The position numbers were made by a program, and so were the translations under genes. Below, one piece after another: positions 1 to 8,091 of a stretch of 22,066 nucleotides of DNA. This DNA is from CAYMST01 sp964393115. GTDB lineage: Bacteria > Bacteroidota > Bacteroidia > Cytophagales > Cyclobacteriaceae. The notes under the pieces are model-generated. The model ran no database searches, was not told where the DNA came from, and saw only the letters and a list, made by a program, of their open reading frames with translations. The stretch is from the NCBI GenBank assembly GCA_964393115.1, contig CAYMST010000056.1:1-22066 (forward strand), read 5' to 3'. Within the stretch, counting starts at the first letter, position 1; every line of letters begins with the position of its first letter.

Positions 1-822
1 GATCCTTCATTTAATCGCTGGAACTTCAATATCGGTAAATTCGGAAACTTGGGTAAACAATTTTCATACATGGTTGACTATGAATACTCGGTATACCCCA
101 CTAAAACTGACACTACTAGTTCTCCCTTTGAGCAATTTGACCATGCCATTAGTGGGAACTTAAGCTATGAAATCAAAAACTGGACATTTGCATTAAGCTA
201 CTCCCAATGGATAGGTGACGGAACTCTCAACCGGATCACACCTAGAATTACCCATTCGGCTACACTAAAACAGATCCCTCTGTTAAAAGAAGTTACGCTA
301 AACACTTCCCTAGCCGCCATGTTTGGCGATAACATCAGGTATCAGGATGATTATACAGTTAACGAGTCATTATACAACACCATATCTAATGAAGACCTAC
401 TTTCGGAAGAGGTACAAAAGCTGTTCCGAAATAATTACCCAATGCTCTACCAAAACCGTAACCGACCACGATTTGCAGCAGCAGTTAATGATGTTTTAGA
501 CGATATTGAAACTTCCTTAGTTTCAAACGTTTTGGAGTATGAGTCCAGTATTGGTAAGAATTTCGAAAGCATCTTGCTCATGCCAGCGATATCGCTTCAA
601 TTTTTCATCAACACAATTTCGTTTGCGTTTACCTATAACTTAAGTATCCCTTTCAGGACAGAAGAAGTCATTGAAGTAGGCCACTACGACACTCGACTGG
701 ATGAGTTTTTCGACAGTTCTAATATCACAGAGACGAGTACTATTGACAATACCAGAACAGGTTATTTTACGTTAGGCATATCAATACCTATTTCTCTATC
801 CAAAAAGGATAATACACTTTGA
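1..822 (+). CDS. C-terminal part of a probable beta-barrel envelope protein (5' end outside the window)
   Basis: The reading frame is open from base 1 to the TGA at 820-822, so the gene begins before the window. An in-frame TTG at 49 is not a convincing start because coding continues upstream of it. The 273 visible residues contain many short alternating polar/hydrophobic stretches ending in aromatic residues (for example NLSYEIKNWTFALSYSQW and TGYFTLGISIPISL). This is the look of amphipathic strands of an outer-membrane barrel, with a final strand near the C-terminus. A longer middle segment (about residues 110-190) is not strand-like and could be a loop or plug. I do not recognise a family. 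It reads toward ligA, but ligA has its own promoter-like sequence in the gap, so the two are probably separate units. Barrel topology is inference from composition. Confidence 0.6.
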   Translation, partial: DPSFNRWNFNIGKFGNLGKQFSYMVDYEYSVYPTKTDTTSSPFEQFDHAISGNLSYEIKNWTFALSYSQWIGDGTLNRITPRITHSATLKQIPLLKEVTLNTSLAAMFGDNIRYQDDYTVNESLYNTISNEDLLSEEVQKLFRNNYPMLYQNRNRPRFAAAVNDVLDDIETSLVSNVLEYESSIGKNFESILLMPAISLQFFINTISFAFTYNLSIPFRTEEVIEVGHYDTRLDEFFDSSNITETSTIDNTRTGYFTLGISIPISLSKKDNTL

Positions 823-842
823 CGATAATCTACTAGTTCCCG

Positions 843-874
843 ATTGTCATGATCTCTAGGATTTGCTACTTTTG
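843..874 (+). promoter_or_regulatory. Bacteroidota-type promoter of ligA
   Basis: ATTG at 843-846 (-33 region) is separated by 20 nt from TACTTTTG at 867-874, an exact match to the TAnnTTTG -7 consensus of Bacteroidota primary sigma factors. Transcription would start near 880, about 19 nt before the ATG at 899. The upstream in-frame TTG at 863 lies inside this promoter, which argues against it as the start. Confidence 0.6.
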
Positions 875-898
875 CCGACTGGACAAGAAGTTGCCATA

Positions 899-3001
899 AT
901 GGAAAAACCCTCACCACAAGAATCTGATAATCAATTCATAAAAGACAAAATTGAACACCTTAAAGAACAGATAAACCGACATAACACATTATACTACGAC
1001 CAAAGTAATCCCGAAATAAGCGACCAGGCCTTTGACGCGCTCTTAAAAGAGTTAATTGATCTTGAAGAGCAGCATCCGGTATTCAAAACTCCAGACTCTC
1101 CTACACAACGCGTTGGTGGTAGCATAACAAAATCTTTCGAGACTATTGAACACCGCTACCGCATGTTGTCACTCGGCAATACGTACTCTGAAGAAGAACT
1201 TCACGAATTTGATAGTCGAGTGCATAAAGCTTTGGGAGAAGAACGGTACGCGTATATCTGCGAACTAAAATTTGATGGGGTCGCCATCAGTTTGATCTAT
1301 AAAAATGGTATTCTTGAAAAAGCCATTACTCGAGGGGATGGTACAAAAGGAGATAATGTCATCAATAACATCCGTACTATTAGAAGCATCCCGCTGAAGT
1401 TAGAAGGAGAAGACATACCTGAAGACTTTGAAGTGCGCGGAGAAGTGTTTTTACCAACCAAAGAATTCGACCGAATCAAAAGCGATCTAATCGCAGACAA
1501 TGAGCAACGTTTAAAAGAAGGAAAAAAAGCACTAACCGTGTATGCGAACCCTAGAAACACGGCTTCTGGGACGTTAAAAATGCAAGACTCATCCGTTGTA
1601 GCCAGTAGAAAACTGGATTGCTACCTGTATTACCTTCTCGGAGAAAATTTAGGGCACACCTCGCACGAAGAAGGGATTCGACTATTGGAGAAATGGGGAT
1701 TTCAGGTCTCCCCTACCTACCAAAAATGCGCAAACTCCACAGAAGTAATAGACTATATCAAGCACTGGGAAGAGCGACGTCATCAACTATCTGTAGACAC
1801 TGATGGAGTAGTGATCAAAGTAAATAGTCTTCATCAGCAAGAGATACTGGGCTTTACGGCCAAAAGTCCTAGATGGGCCATTTCATTCAAGTATAAGGCA
1901 GAATCAGTTTCTACGAAACTACATGGTATTAGCTATCAAGTTGGTAGAACTGGTGCGATTACTCCAGTAGCTGAGCTAGAGCCAGTATTCCTTGCGGGCA
2001 CCACTGTAAAAAGAGCCTCGCTACACAACGCCAACGAAATTGAAAGGTTGGGCATCTGCCATGATGATCATGTTTTTGTAGAAAAAGGTGGTGAGATTAT
2101 ACCTAAAGTAACTGGTATAGACTTTTCCAAAAGAAAAAGCGAGGCTGAAAAAATTGAATACATCACACATTGTCCAGAATGTGAAACCCCTCTTATTCGT
2201 ATCGATGGTGAAGCAGCACATTATTGTCCCAACGTTTCTTCTTGCCCTCCTCAAGTATTAGGAAGATTTGAGCATTTCATCCACCGTAATGCCCTGAATA
2301 TTGAAAGTCTGGGAACTGAGACGCTAAGAGGCTTATTATCTAATGGTCTTATAAAACGGTTTAGTGATTTATATACACTTACTTTTGATAACCTCAACGG
2401 ACTCGAGTTTAAGGTGAACGGAAAAAGTGGGGAAGAGTCTACGAGAAGTATTCGCGAGAAGTCCGCTGAGAATATAATTTCCTCTATCTCCTCATCCAAA
2501 GAAATTCCATTTCAACGCGTTTTATTCGGACTAGGAATACGGTATGTTGGTAAAACTGTGGCCGAAAAACTCGCAGAACACTTTGAAAACATTGATACCT
2601 TGATAAATGCAAACCTCGAGCAGCTGTTGGAAACACCTGAGATAGGCGAGAAAATAGCGGTTAGCCTGTTGCAATATTTTGAACAGGAAGAAAACAGAAA
2701 CCACATCCAGGCGTTAAAAGAAGCTGGTCTTAGGTTTGAGGTAGCAAAAACCGAGGCAAGTAGTAATTTATTCGAAGGCAAATCATTTGTAGTATCTGGT
2801 ACCTTCTCCCAATTCTCAAGAGATGGCATCAAAGAGGCTATAAAAGAAAACGGTGGAAAGGTTGTCTCCTCAATTTCCAGTAAGCTAGATTACTTAGTAG
2901 CAGGTGAAAAAATGGGACCTGCCAAGCTAAAGAAAGCAACAGACCTAAATATCAACATAATTTCTGAAGAGGATTTTATCACATTAATACACCAAGGATG
3001 A
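899..3001 (+). CDS. ligA: NAD-dependent DNA ligase LigA
   Basis: LigA seals nicks in duplex DNA using NAD+ during replication and repair. The 700 residues match the usual family length. In order: an N-terminal Ia domain with the YY motif (about residues 31-34), the adenylation domain with catalytic Lys124 in KFDG (124-127), the OB fold, a four-Cys zinc finger (C425, C428, C443, C449), helix-hairpin-helix repeats (about 470-610), and a C-terminal BRCT domain starting near 623 (LFEGKSFVVSGTF). I chose ATG 899 because it gives the normal N-terminus and follows the promoter at 843-874; a TTG at 863 would add 12 unlikely residues. The stop codon overlaps the next ATG (ATGA, 2998-3001), indicating translational coupling with the downstream gene. 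Confidence 0.97.
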   Translation: MEKPSPQESDNQFIKDKIEHLKEQINRHNTLYYDQSNPEISDQAFDALLKELIDLEEQHPVFKTPDSPTQRVGGSITKSFETIEHRYRMLSLGNTYSEEELHEFDSRVHKALGEERYAYICELKFDGVAISLIYKNGILEKAITRGDGTKGDNVINNIRTIRSIPLKLEGEDIPEDFEVRGEVFLPTKEFDRIKSDLIADNEQRLKEGKKALTVYANPRNTASGTLKMQDSSVVASRKLDCYLYYLLGENLGHTSHEEGIRLLEKWGFQVSPTYQKCANSTEVIDYIKHWEERRHQLSVDTDGVVIKVNSLHQQEILGFTAKSPRWAISFKYKAESVSTKLHGISYQVGRTGAITPVAELEPVFLAGTTVKRASLHNANEIERLGICHDDHVFVEKGGEIIPKVTGIDFSKRKSEAEKIEYITHCPECETPLIRIDGEAAHYCPNVSSCPPQVLGRFEHFIHRNALNIESLGTETLRGLLSNGLIKRFSDLYTLTFDNLNGLEFKVNGKSGEESTRSIREKSAENIISSISSSKEIPFQRVLFGLGIRYVGKTVAEKLAEHFENIDTLINANLEQLLETPEIGEKIAVSLLQYFEQEENRNHIQALKEAGLRFEVAKTEASSNLFEGKSFVVSGTFSQFSRDGIKEAIKENGGKVVSSISSKLDYLVAGEKMGPAKLKKATDLNINIISEEDFITLIHQG

Positions 3002-3525
3002 TTAAAGAAATCATTATTGACTATAAAATCAGAAAATTAGCCAATAAAAGCAACTCTGATCTAAGGAGTACTACGAATTACTCTAATGTCAAAAAAGTCG
3101 GTTTCGTACATTCCGCGCTCTCCACAGGCCAAATGAAAAAACTAGATGGTTTCGTAAAAAAACTTGAATTTGAAGGTAAGACAGTTCAGGTATGTGAATT
3201 TCTTGGCAGTCAAAAACGAGAGGAAGATGGCGGATTAGCTTTTTCTAATAAAGACTTAACTATTTCTGGGAATTGGAAATCTCCTGAGGTCAAAGCTTTT
3301 GTCGAAGAGCCTTTTGACTACTTAATTAACCTCGATCGAGATCACAATAAATACATTGATTATATATTTGCCACCTCGAAAGCTAAATGCAGAATTGGCG
3401 GCATCGAACATCAGGGAGAATCTCCCTATGAGATGATTGTCAAAATAGCTTCCTCAAAAGGGTTAGAGGAATATCTGCGAGAGGTGCATCGATATCTAAA
3501 AATTATTGATAAGAATGAGTCTTGA
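2998..3525 (+). CDS. Conserved Bacteroidota protein between ligA and dapA (DUF6913-like)
   Basis: This 175-residue protein has no signal peptide or membrane segment and is probably cytoplasmic. It resembles, from memory, the DUF6913 family, a Bacteroidota group with no known activity. Visible features are a basic N-terminus (about 1-35), an alpha/beta-like core (VKKVGFVHSAL, GKTVQVCEFLG, FDYLINLD) and a conserved-looking RIGG segment near residue 131. The alternation suggests a small Rossmann-like fold, but no catalytic motif is recognisable. It overlaps ligA by 4 nt and dapA by 11 nt, so it is co-translated with both. No function is claimed. The family name is the least certain part; that it is a real gene is nearly certain from the overlaps and residue pattern. 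Confidence 0.8.
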   Translation: MIKEIIIDYKIRKLANKSNSDLRSTTNYSNVKKVGFVHSALSTGQMKKLDGFVKKLEFEGKTVQVCEFLGSQKREEDGGLAFSNKDLTISGNWKSPEVKAFVEEPFDYLINLDRDHNKYIDYIFATSKAKCRIGGIEHQGESPYEMIVKIASSKGLEEYLREVHRYLKIIDKNES

Positions 3526-4405
3526 TTTTACAGGAACAGGAGTAGCGCTAATAACACCATTCAATAAGGATTTGAGTATTGACTTTTATAGTCTCAAAAA
3601 GCTTGTAGAACGGTGCATTGATAGTGGCGTGGATTACTTGGTTGCTCTCGGCACTACCGCTGAGGCACCCACATTGACTAAAAGTGAAAAACTGGAAGTA
3701 GCTACTGCAATCGTTGAGGCGGCCAATAAAAGAGTTCCTGTAATGCTTGGTATAGGTGGAAACAATACCGCCAGTACCATGGAAGACTTTGATCATTTTG
3801 CTAGTGTAAGTTATGATGGCGTTCTTTCCGTGACTCCATACTACAACAAACCCTCTCAAGCAGGGCTTATTAAGCATTTTCAGATCATCGCAGATCGAAG
3901 CGAAGTTCCAGTAATGCTCTATAACATTCCAGGTAGAGCCGGAGTACAGTTGAGTCTAGAGACCATTTCAGAGCTAGCGAAGCATGATAATATTTTTGGG
4001 ATAAAAGAAGCTACCGAAAGTGTATTTAACAGTTTCGAGTTAGTGTCTAAACTAGGTCCTGACTTCAAGGTAGTCTCTGGTGACGATGTCATCACATTAC
4101 CCATACTGTCTGTGGGTGGAGAAGGGGTAATATCGGTCATCGCAAATCTTCTTCCAAGTCAATTTAGCAGTATGGTAAAAGCATGCCTTGCTAACGACTT
4201 CGTAAAAGCACGAGAGATAAATCTTAGTTTCTTAGAGCTTAACAAAGCCATCTTTGCTGAAGGGAATCCAGTAGGCATCAAATATGCTATGTCCGCTATG
4301 GGGTTATGCCAACCCTACGTGCGACAACCGCTTGAAATGCCTAGTGAAGATTTAAGACAACATATTGATGGGTTAGTTAAAGACTTTGAGGAGGTAGAAG
4401 CATAG
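3515..4405 (+). CDS. dapA: 4-hydroxy-tetrahydrodipicolinate synthase DapA
   Basis: DapA condenses pyruvate with aspartate semialdehyde, the first committed step toward meso-diaminopimelate and lysine, in the cytoplasm. The 296-residue TIM barrel shows the Schiff-base Lys164 (FGIKEATES), the catalytic Tyr136 (VMLYNIPGR) with Arg141, Tyr110 of the proton relay, and the GTTAE substrate loop (46-50). The ATG at 3515 gives the standard N-terminus (MSLDFTGTGVALITPF). An in-frame TTG at 3506 would add three residues. The start lies inside the end of the previous gene (stop 3523-3525), so it is the last gene of the ligA unit. The 543-bp gene-free stretch after it supports this as the operon end, although I see no strong T-tailed terminator there. 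Confidence 0.95.
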   Translation: MSLDFTGTGVALITPFNKDLSIDFYSLKKLVERCIDSGVDYLVALGTTAEAPTLTKSEKLEVATAIVEAANKRVPVMLGIGGNNTASTMEDFDHFASVSYDGVLSVTPYYNKPSQAGLIKHFQIIADRSEVPVMLYNIPGRAGVQLSLETISELAKHDNIFGIKEATESVFNSFELVSKLGPDFKVVSGDDVITLPILSVGGEGVISVIANLLPSQFSSMVKACLANDFVKAREINLSFLELNKAIFAEGNPVGIKYAMSAMGLCQPYVRQPLEMPSEDLRQHIDGLVKDFEEVEA

Positions 4406-4665
4406 TCCATTCTTACTTTCGTCCCCTAAAAGTAGTCTTCATACTATTCAAATTTCTTCTGGTTGTCCTATCTACCTGGCGTGTAAGCTATCTTATTGTG
4501 CTAGAGATATGTTTCAACTACCATTAAACGCACCTTCAACCTGTGCATATTTAAAAGTCATTTTGGCCAGTTTCAAAATTTTGTAGTCCAATATCAAATA
4601 AATTTCGCAACAAGCCATCGCTATGTAGTTTCAGCTAGGGTTTCTGTATGCTTCCTAATTTGCAG

Positions 4666-4695
4666 GTGATTATATGGAATCCATAAGATAATCAC
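4666..4695. repeat. 30-bp two-part inverted repeat
   Basis: Outer arms GTGATTAT (4666-4673) and ATAATCAC (4688-4695) are exact reverse complements. They enclose a second small inverted repeat, ATGGA/TCCAT around a single A (4674-4684). No T-tract follows, so it is not a standard terminator. Function unknown. Confidence 0.5.
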
Positions 4696-4807
4696 ACAAA
4701 ATAGTTGGTTTGAACAGCATATTACCAGATTTTAGACCTGCTCTTAAATAAACTTTATATAAGCCAAAGAGACGATCATACTCAAGCATTAAGGGATTTA
4801 AGTTTAA

Positions 4808-4827
4808 TGTAAAATCATCATTTTACA
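4808..4827. repeat. Perfect 8-bp inverted repeat with CATC loop
   Basis: TGTAAAAT (4808-4815) and ATTTTACA (4820-4827) pair perfectly around a 4-nt loop. It lies 121 bp before the membrane protein gene. A binding site or a short AT hairpin are both possible. Confidence 0.4.
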
Positions 4828-4915
4828 ACACTTAATCAACTGGTTAACAGTATTAGTCGCAAAAAGCAAACTACATAACATTTTAATGACTACTTGATTT
4901 TATTAGACATTTAAC

Positions 4916-4927
4916 TGACAATTGTCA
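4916..4927. promoter_or_regulatory. 12-bp perfect palindrome, possible operator
   Basis: TGACAATTGTCA is an exact palindrome ending 21 nt before the ATG at 4949. Its position near the start fits an operator overlapping a promoter or leader. The regulator is unknown. Confidence 0.4.
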
Positions 4928-4948
4928 AACAAAATCAAATAGATCATT

Positions 4949-5371
4949 ATGCAAACAAGAACAGATAACGTATTTAAGCTTCCCAGTTGGTGGTTCATTA
5001 TTCCCGGATACTTAACACTATGGACCATTTCTTTTAGTGTTTACAATTTCTTTGATGGAAATGGTATGATGCAAGCATTTGGGATCAATACAGGAGGGGC
5101 TAGCGATTTTATCATGCTAAACTCTGCAGGCCGATATATTGCGTTAGCGGCGGCCATGATAGCTGGCATATGGATATTCCGTACATTCAGCTCCATTCTT
5201 ACTGCTTTGTTTGCTCGGTTTGTTATGGATATTTTAGATCTGATAGCCGGACTTCAGGCTGGTATAATTGCAGATTCAACAGGTGTTATACAATCGTTTA
5301 TAATGTTCTTACTGCCAAACTTGATTTCCATCTGGTTGCTATTCCGATTTAAGAATAATACTACCTCATAA
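4949..5371 (+). CDS. Small four-helix integral membrane protein
   Basis: The 140-residue protein has four hydrophobic segments, at about residues 12-33, 60-78, 82-103 and 110-132, and a short basic C-terminal tail. A conserved-looking GRYIALAAAM segment begins helix 2, and helix 3 carries charged residues (RFVMDILDL). This resembles small DUF4345/DUF4267-type membrane proteins, but I cannot assign a family with confidence. It starts at ATG 4949, is flanked by gene-free DNA and appears monocistronic. A palindrome lies directly upstream. Role unknown. Confidence 0.75.
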   Translation: MQTRTDNVFKLPSWWFIIPGYLTLWTISFSVYNFFDGNGMMQAFGINTGGASDFIMLNSAGRYIALAAAMIAGIWIFRTFSSILTALFARFVMDILDLIAGLQAGIIADSTGVIQSFIMFLLPNLISIWLLFRFKNNTTS

Positions 5372-5550
5372 GTGTGGTAGAAAAGAAATATTCAGGAGTA
5401 ATGAGGCGTCCGTTAATAACTATCCTTCTTTATCTCCTGTAATCTTCTTCTATAAAAGCATTTATACAAAGTCTATTTTAAGAGCCGATATAAAATTCAG
5501 CATTACAATATTCAAACCAACTCTTTTGTGTAGATGCATTATGTAGTACG

Positions 5551-6126
5551 TCACTCCAATAACCGATAATGTCCTATTATCTCAAAGTCAAAAAGTATAT
5601 CCTCAAGTACCTGCCCATTCCCAATATTATGAACGATTTGAAACCGTTGATCATCCCATGAACGTTTGTCTACTACGATACCAACATGTGTTATTGCTCC
5701 TCCAAGACTCCAACAGACAATATCTCCCGGCAGGTAATCTCCGGGGTCATTTGTAATCGAAACTCCCATATGTTGCCTTCCAAAATAGGTCATAAGATTT
5801 GGAACTCTACGGTGATCAATATTCTTATCCGTTGATTCAAGCCCCCATATCTTAGGGTATAGAGCAAAATTAGCCTTCATATCTTCATGAACTTCCTTTT
5901 GTAAGTCAATACCCAACAATCTAAAAGCTCGAATCACCACATCTGTACACACACCTTTATTCGCTGGCACATCGCCATTGGGATAGTCAATTTTGAAATA
6001 GCTGGGATCATATGTTACCTCCTGTTTTGTAAGCTCCATAGCACAACTTGAAAGATCGTAAGAAGCTTGAGAGAAGCAGGATACCGTTGGGTAAAGAATA
6101 ATGTACAGTAATAATACTTTCTTCAT
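5551..6126 (-). CDS. Secreted DUF1287 (NlpC/P60-like) protein
   Basis: The N-terminus is a signal peptide (about residues 1-21). The remainder matches the DUF1287 family, thought to be papain-like NlpC/P60-fold hydrolases acting outside the inner membrane. Candidate catalytic residues are Cys60 in NKGVCTDVVIRAF and His147 in AITHVGIVVD, with His166 nearby. The GDIVCW segment (134-139) is typical of cell-wall amidase folds. The 191-residue length is normal for the family. It lies downstream of ffh on the same strand, but an intrinsic terminator at 6148-6184 separates them, so it should have its own promoter, which I could not locate. The substrate, perhaps a peptidoglycan peptide, is inferred only from the fold. 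Confidence 0.85.
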   Translation of the reverse strand: MKKVLLLYIILYPTVSCFSQASYDLSSCAMELTKQEVTYDPSYFKIDYPNGDVPANKGVCTDVVIRAFRLLGIDLQKEVHEDMKANFALYPKIWGLESTDKNIDHRRVPNLMTYFGRQHMGVSITNDPGDYLPGDIVCWSLGGAITHVGIVVDKRSWDDQRFQIVHNIGNGQVLEDILFDFEIIGHYRLLE

Positions 6127-6147
6127 AGGGAATAGGAGTTATTGGTC

Positions 6148-6184
6148 AAAAAAAACAGGTCTTCTCGATATCCAACAAGACCTG
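6148..6184 (-). terminator. Intrinsic terminator of ffh
   Basis: Read leftward, CAGGTCTT (6184-6177) pairs perfectly with AAGACCTG (6163-6156), followed at once by eight T residues (6155-6148). It begins 25 nt after the ffh stop codon. Confidence 0.85.
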
Positions 6185-6208
6185 CTGTAGTATTATGCGG
6201 CCTGGTAT

Positions 6209-7540
6209 TTACTTACCAAACATGTTCATAGCAGACATAGCTCGTCTTGCGCCTCCCATCTTATTCATGGTTTTCATCATCTTACGCATATCGTTAAATT
6301 GCTTCAAGAGCTGATTGACTTCTTGAATGGAAGTACCACTACCTTTTGCAATTCTATTTTTCCTACTTCCGTTTAATATTTCCGGGGTTTGACGTTCTTT
6401 TGGCGTCATAGACAAAATAATGGCTTCAATAGGCTTAAATGAGTCATCATCGATATCTACGCCTTTAAGTGCTTTCGACATCCCAGGAATCATCCCCATT
6501 AGATCTTTAATGTTACCCATCTTCTTGATTTGCGCCAATTGCGCTAGGAAATCGTCTAAACCGAACTGGTTCTTTCGAATTTTTTTATTGAGTCGCTGTG
6601 CCTCCTCCGCATCAAAAGCTTGTTGCGCTTTCTCTACAAGGGAGACAACGTCACCCATCCCCAAAATCCTATTGGCCATACGGTCCGGATAGAATTCGTC
6701 GATGGCTTCCATTTTTTCACCTGTACTAATAAACTTGATGGGCTTATTAACAATGTGACGAATGGAAAGTGCTGCTCCACCTCGTGTATCACCATCGAGT
6801 TTAGTGAGGACTACCCCATCAAAGTCAAGCCTTTCATTAAAGGTTTTTGCCGTATTTACAGCATCCTGACCGGTCATGGAGTCCACAACGAAAAGCGTCT
6901 CAGTAGGCTTAATAGATTTTTTCAAGCTCTCTATCTCGTTCATCATTTGCTCATCCACTGCCAAACGACCGGCAGTGTCGACAATAATGTTCTTCTTTCC
7001 AGATTTTAGAGCATGTTTGATCGCTTTTTGCGCAATATCAACAGCGTCTTTGTTTTCTGGTTCAGCGAAAACCTCTACACCGACCTGTTCTCCTAATACT
7101 TTTAGCTGATCGATCGCCGCGGGTCTATAAATATCACAGGCCACTAGGAGTGTATCTCTACCCTTTGATTTCAAGTACTTCGCTAGCTTACCAGTAAACG
7201 TAGTTTTACCAGACCCTTGAAGACCAGAGATAAGAATTATATTCGGGTTACCGTTCAGATTAATATCCTGCTTCTGTCCCCCCATTAATTTGGAAAGCTC
7301 CTCAGAAGTAATCTTTGTCAAAAGTTGACCAGGAGATACGGATATTAAAACATCCATCCCTAGTGCTTTTTCTTTTATGGTATCAGTAACTTCTTTAGCT
7401 ACTTTATAGTTAACGTCGGCATCGATTAGTGCTCGACGTATTTCTTTAATAGTCGAAGCGACATTAATCTCCGTTATTTTCCCCTGCCCCTTAAGGTTTT
7501 TGAATGCCTTATCTAACTTAAAAGAGAGATTCTCGAACAT
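6209..7540 (-). CDS. ffh: Signal recognition particle GTPase Ffh (SRP54)
   Basis: Ffh binds the SRP RNA and signal sequences of nascent membrane proteins and delivers ribosomes to FtsY at the inner membrane. The 443 residues show the N-terminal helical bundle (1-90), the NG GTPase domain with P-loop GLQGSGKTT (106-114), DTAGR (188-192) and TKLDG (246-250), and the methionine-rich M domain (from about 300), which ends in the characteristic Met-rich tail. The ATG at 7540 gives the normal N-terminus (MFENLSFKLDKAF). A -7 element lies just upstream (7556-7563) and a strong terminator follows, so it is probably transcribed alone. The SRP RNA gene is not in the window. Confidence 0.97.
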   Translation of the reverse strand: MFENLSFKLDKAFKNLKGQGKITEINVASTIKEIRRALIDADVNYKVAKEVTDTIKEKALGMDVLISVSPGQLLTKITSEELSKLMGGQKQDINLNGNPNIILISGLQGSGKTTFTGKLAKYLKSKGRDTLLVACDIYRPAAIDQLKVLGEQVGVEVFAEPENKDAVDIAQKAIKHALKSGKKNIIVDTAGRLAVDEQMMNEIESLKKSIKPTETLFVVDSMTGQDAVNTAKTFNERLDFDGVVLTKLDGDTRGGAALSIRHIVNKPIKFISTGEKMEAIDEFYPDRMANRILGMGDVVSLVEKAQQAFDAEEAQRLNKKIRKNQFGLDDFLAQLAQIKKMGNIKDLMGMIPGMSKALKGVDIDDDSFKPIEAIILSMTPKERQTPEILNGSRKNRIAKGSGTSIQEVNQLLKQFNDMRKMMKTMNKMGGARRAMSAMNMFGK

Positions 7541-7555
7541 AATCTGAATTTTCTA

Positions 7556-7563
7556 CAAAATTA
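7556..7563 (-). promoter_or_regulatory. -7 element upstream of ffh
   Basis: On the minus strand the sequence reads TAATTTTG, an exact TAnnTTTG match, ending 15 nt before the ffh ATG. I see no TTTG at the expected -33 position, so the promoter is only half supported. Confidence 0.4.
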
Positions 7564-7794
7564 ATGACTAAAATATCTTTTACCATAGGGGATTTCGCAA
7601 GGATTATTGTCATATTTTAAGAAAAATTTTAAATTTAACGCTCGGTTAAAAAACTCAGATATTTGGACAGACTTCAAGAATTGGTTAGGTGAACTGAAAG
7701 AACCTCGATTTTTGAACAATATTCAACAAAATGAGTCTTTGAAGCCGAATCACCTAAAAAAACACTGTTTTATTGCATGTAAATTCCATTAATC

Positions 7795-7941
7795 ATGAAG
7801 GTTGAACTGAAAAAAATCAAATTCTATGTAGTGCTGCTATGCTATGCACTACTCATGAGCTTTTTTGCTTGTGGCGACGGGAACAAAAATGAAGAAAATG
7901 CCAGCAATCATCCCTGGTTGATAGACCTAAAGTGGATTTAA
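7795..7941 (+). CDS. Very small lipoprotein (48 aa)
   Basis: ATG 7795 to TAA 7939-7941 encodes 48 residues. A basic start (MKVELKKIK) is followed by a hydrophobic stretch (about 10-25) and Cys26 in SFFACGDGN. This is a plausible lipoprotein signal, though Phe at -3 and -2 is less usual than Leu/Ser. The mature part would be only about 22 residues, acidic and Asn-rich. Small Cys-anchored peptides of this kind are common in Bacteroidota but hard to classify. The strong hairpin at 7992-8039 lies downstream. The open frame upstream (to about 7607) has no good start and no recognisable content. Real gene status is likely but unproven; function unknown. Confidence 0.5.
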   Translation: MKVELKKIKFYVVLLCYALLMSFFACGDGNKNEENASNHPWLIDLKWI

Positions 7942-7991
7942 GATCAGTTGAACCTTAAAGTCAGCTTATGACAAAACATTAACTCATTTGG

Positions 7992-8039
7992 TGGACTTTC
8001 AAAGAGCTTTATGTCACCATCTAGTTTTTTGAAAGTCCA
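7992..8039. terminator. Bidirectional terminator-like hairpin between the small lipoprotein and moeA
   Basis: A perfect 12-bp stem (7992-8003 with 8028-8039, TGGACTTTCAAA arms) encloses a 24-nt loop. The T-rich TTTAATTTT follows on the plus strand. A second inverted repeat (AATTTTGAT 8043-8051 with ATCAAAATT 8065-8073) lies next to it on the moeA side. The two converging genes could share these signals. Confidence 0.55.
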
Positions 8040-8091
8040 TTTAATTTTGATCTAAATGCAGATCATCAAAATTTTGAGCAGCAAATTATCA

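Larger units (their letters stand above)
4406..4948. other. 543-bp gene-free stretch with inverted repeats
   Basis: No convincing reading frame or RNA gene was found on either strand. It contains a weak hairpin just after dapA, a two-part inverted repeat at 4666-4695, an 8-bp perfect hairpin at 4808-4827 and a 12-bp palindrome at 4916-4927. It probably serves as the 3' region of dapA and a regulatory region for the gene starting at 4949. Confidence 0.5.

Noticed and set aside
2021..2832. Minus-strand frames inside ligA
   Set aside because: They are antisense shadows of a well-supported gene and contain no recognisable domains.
5362..5384. Hairpin across the stop codon of the membrane protein gene as a terminator
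   Set aside because: The stem has a mismatch and is followed by A-rich rather than T-rich sequence on the plus strand; on the minus strand the T-rich tail is broken.
7607..7792. 61-codon plus-strand frame before the small lipoprotein
   Set aside because: It starts with TTG, has no recognisable content or ribosome site, and is AT-rich in a way expected of non-coding DNA.
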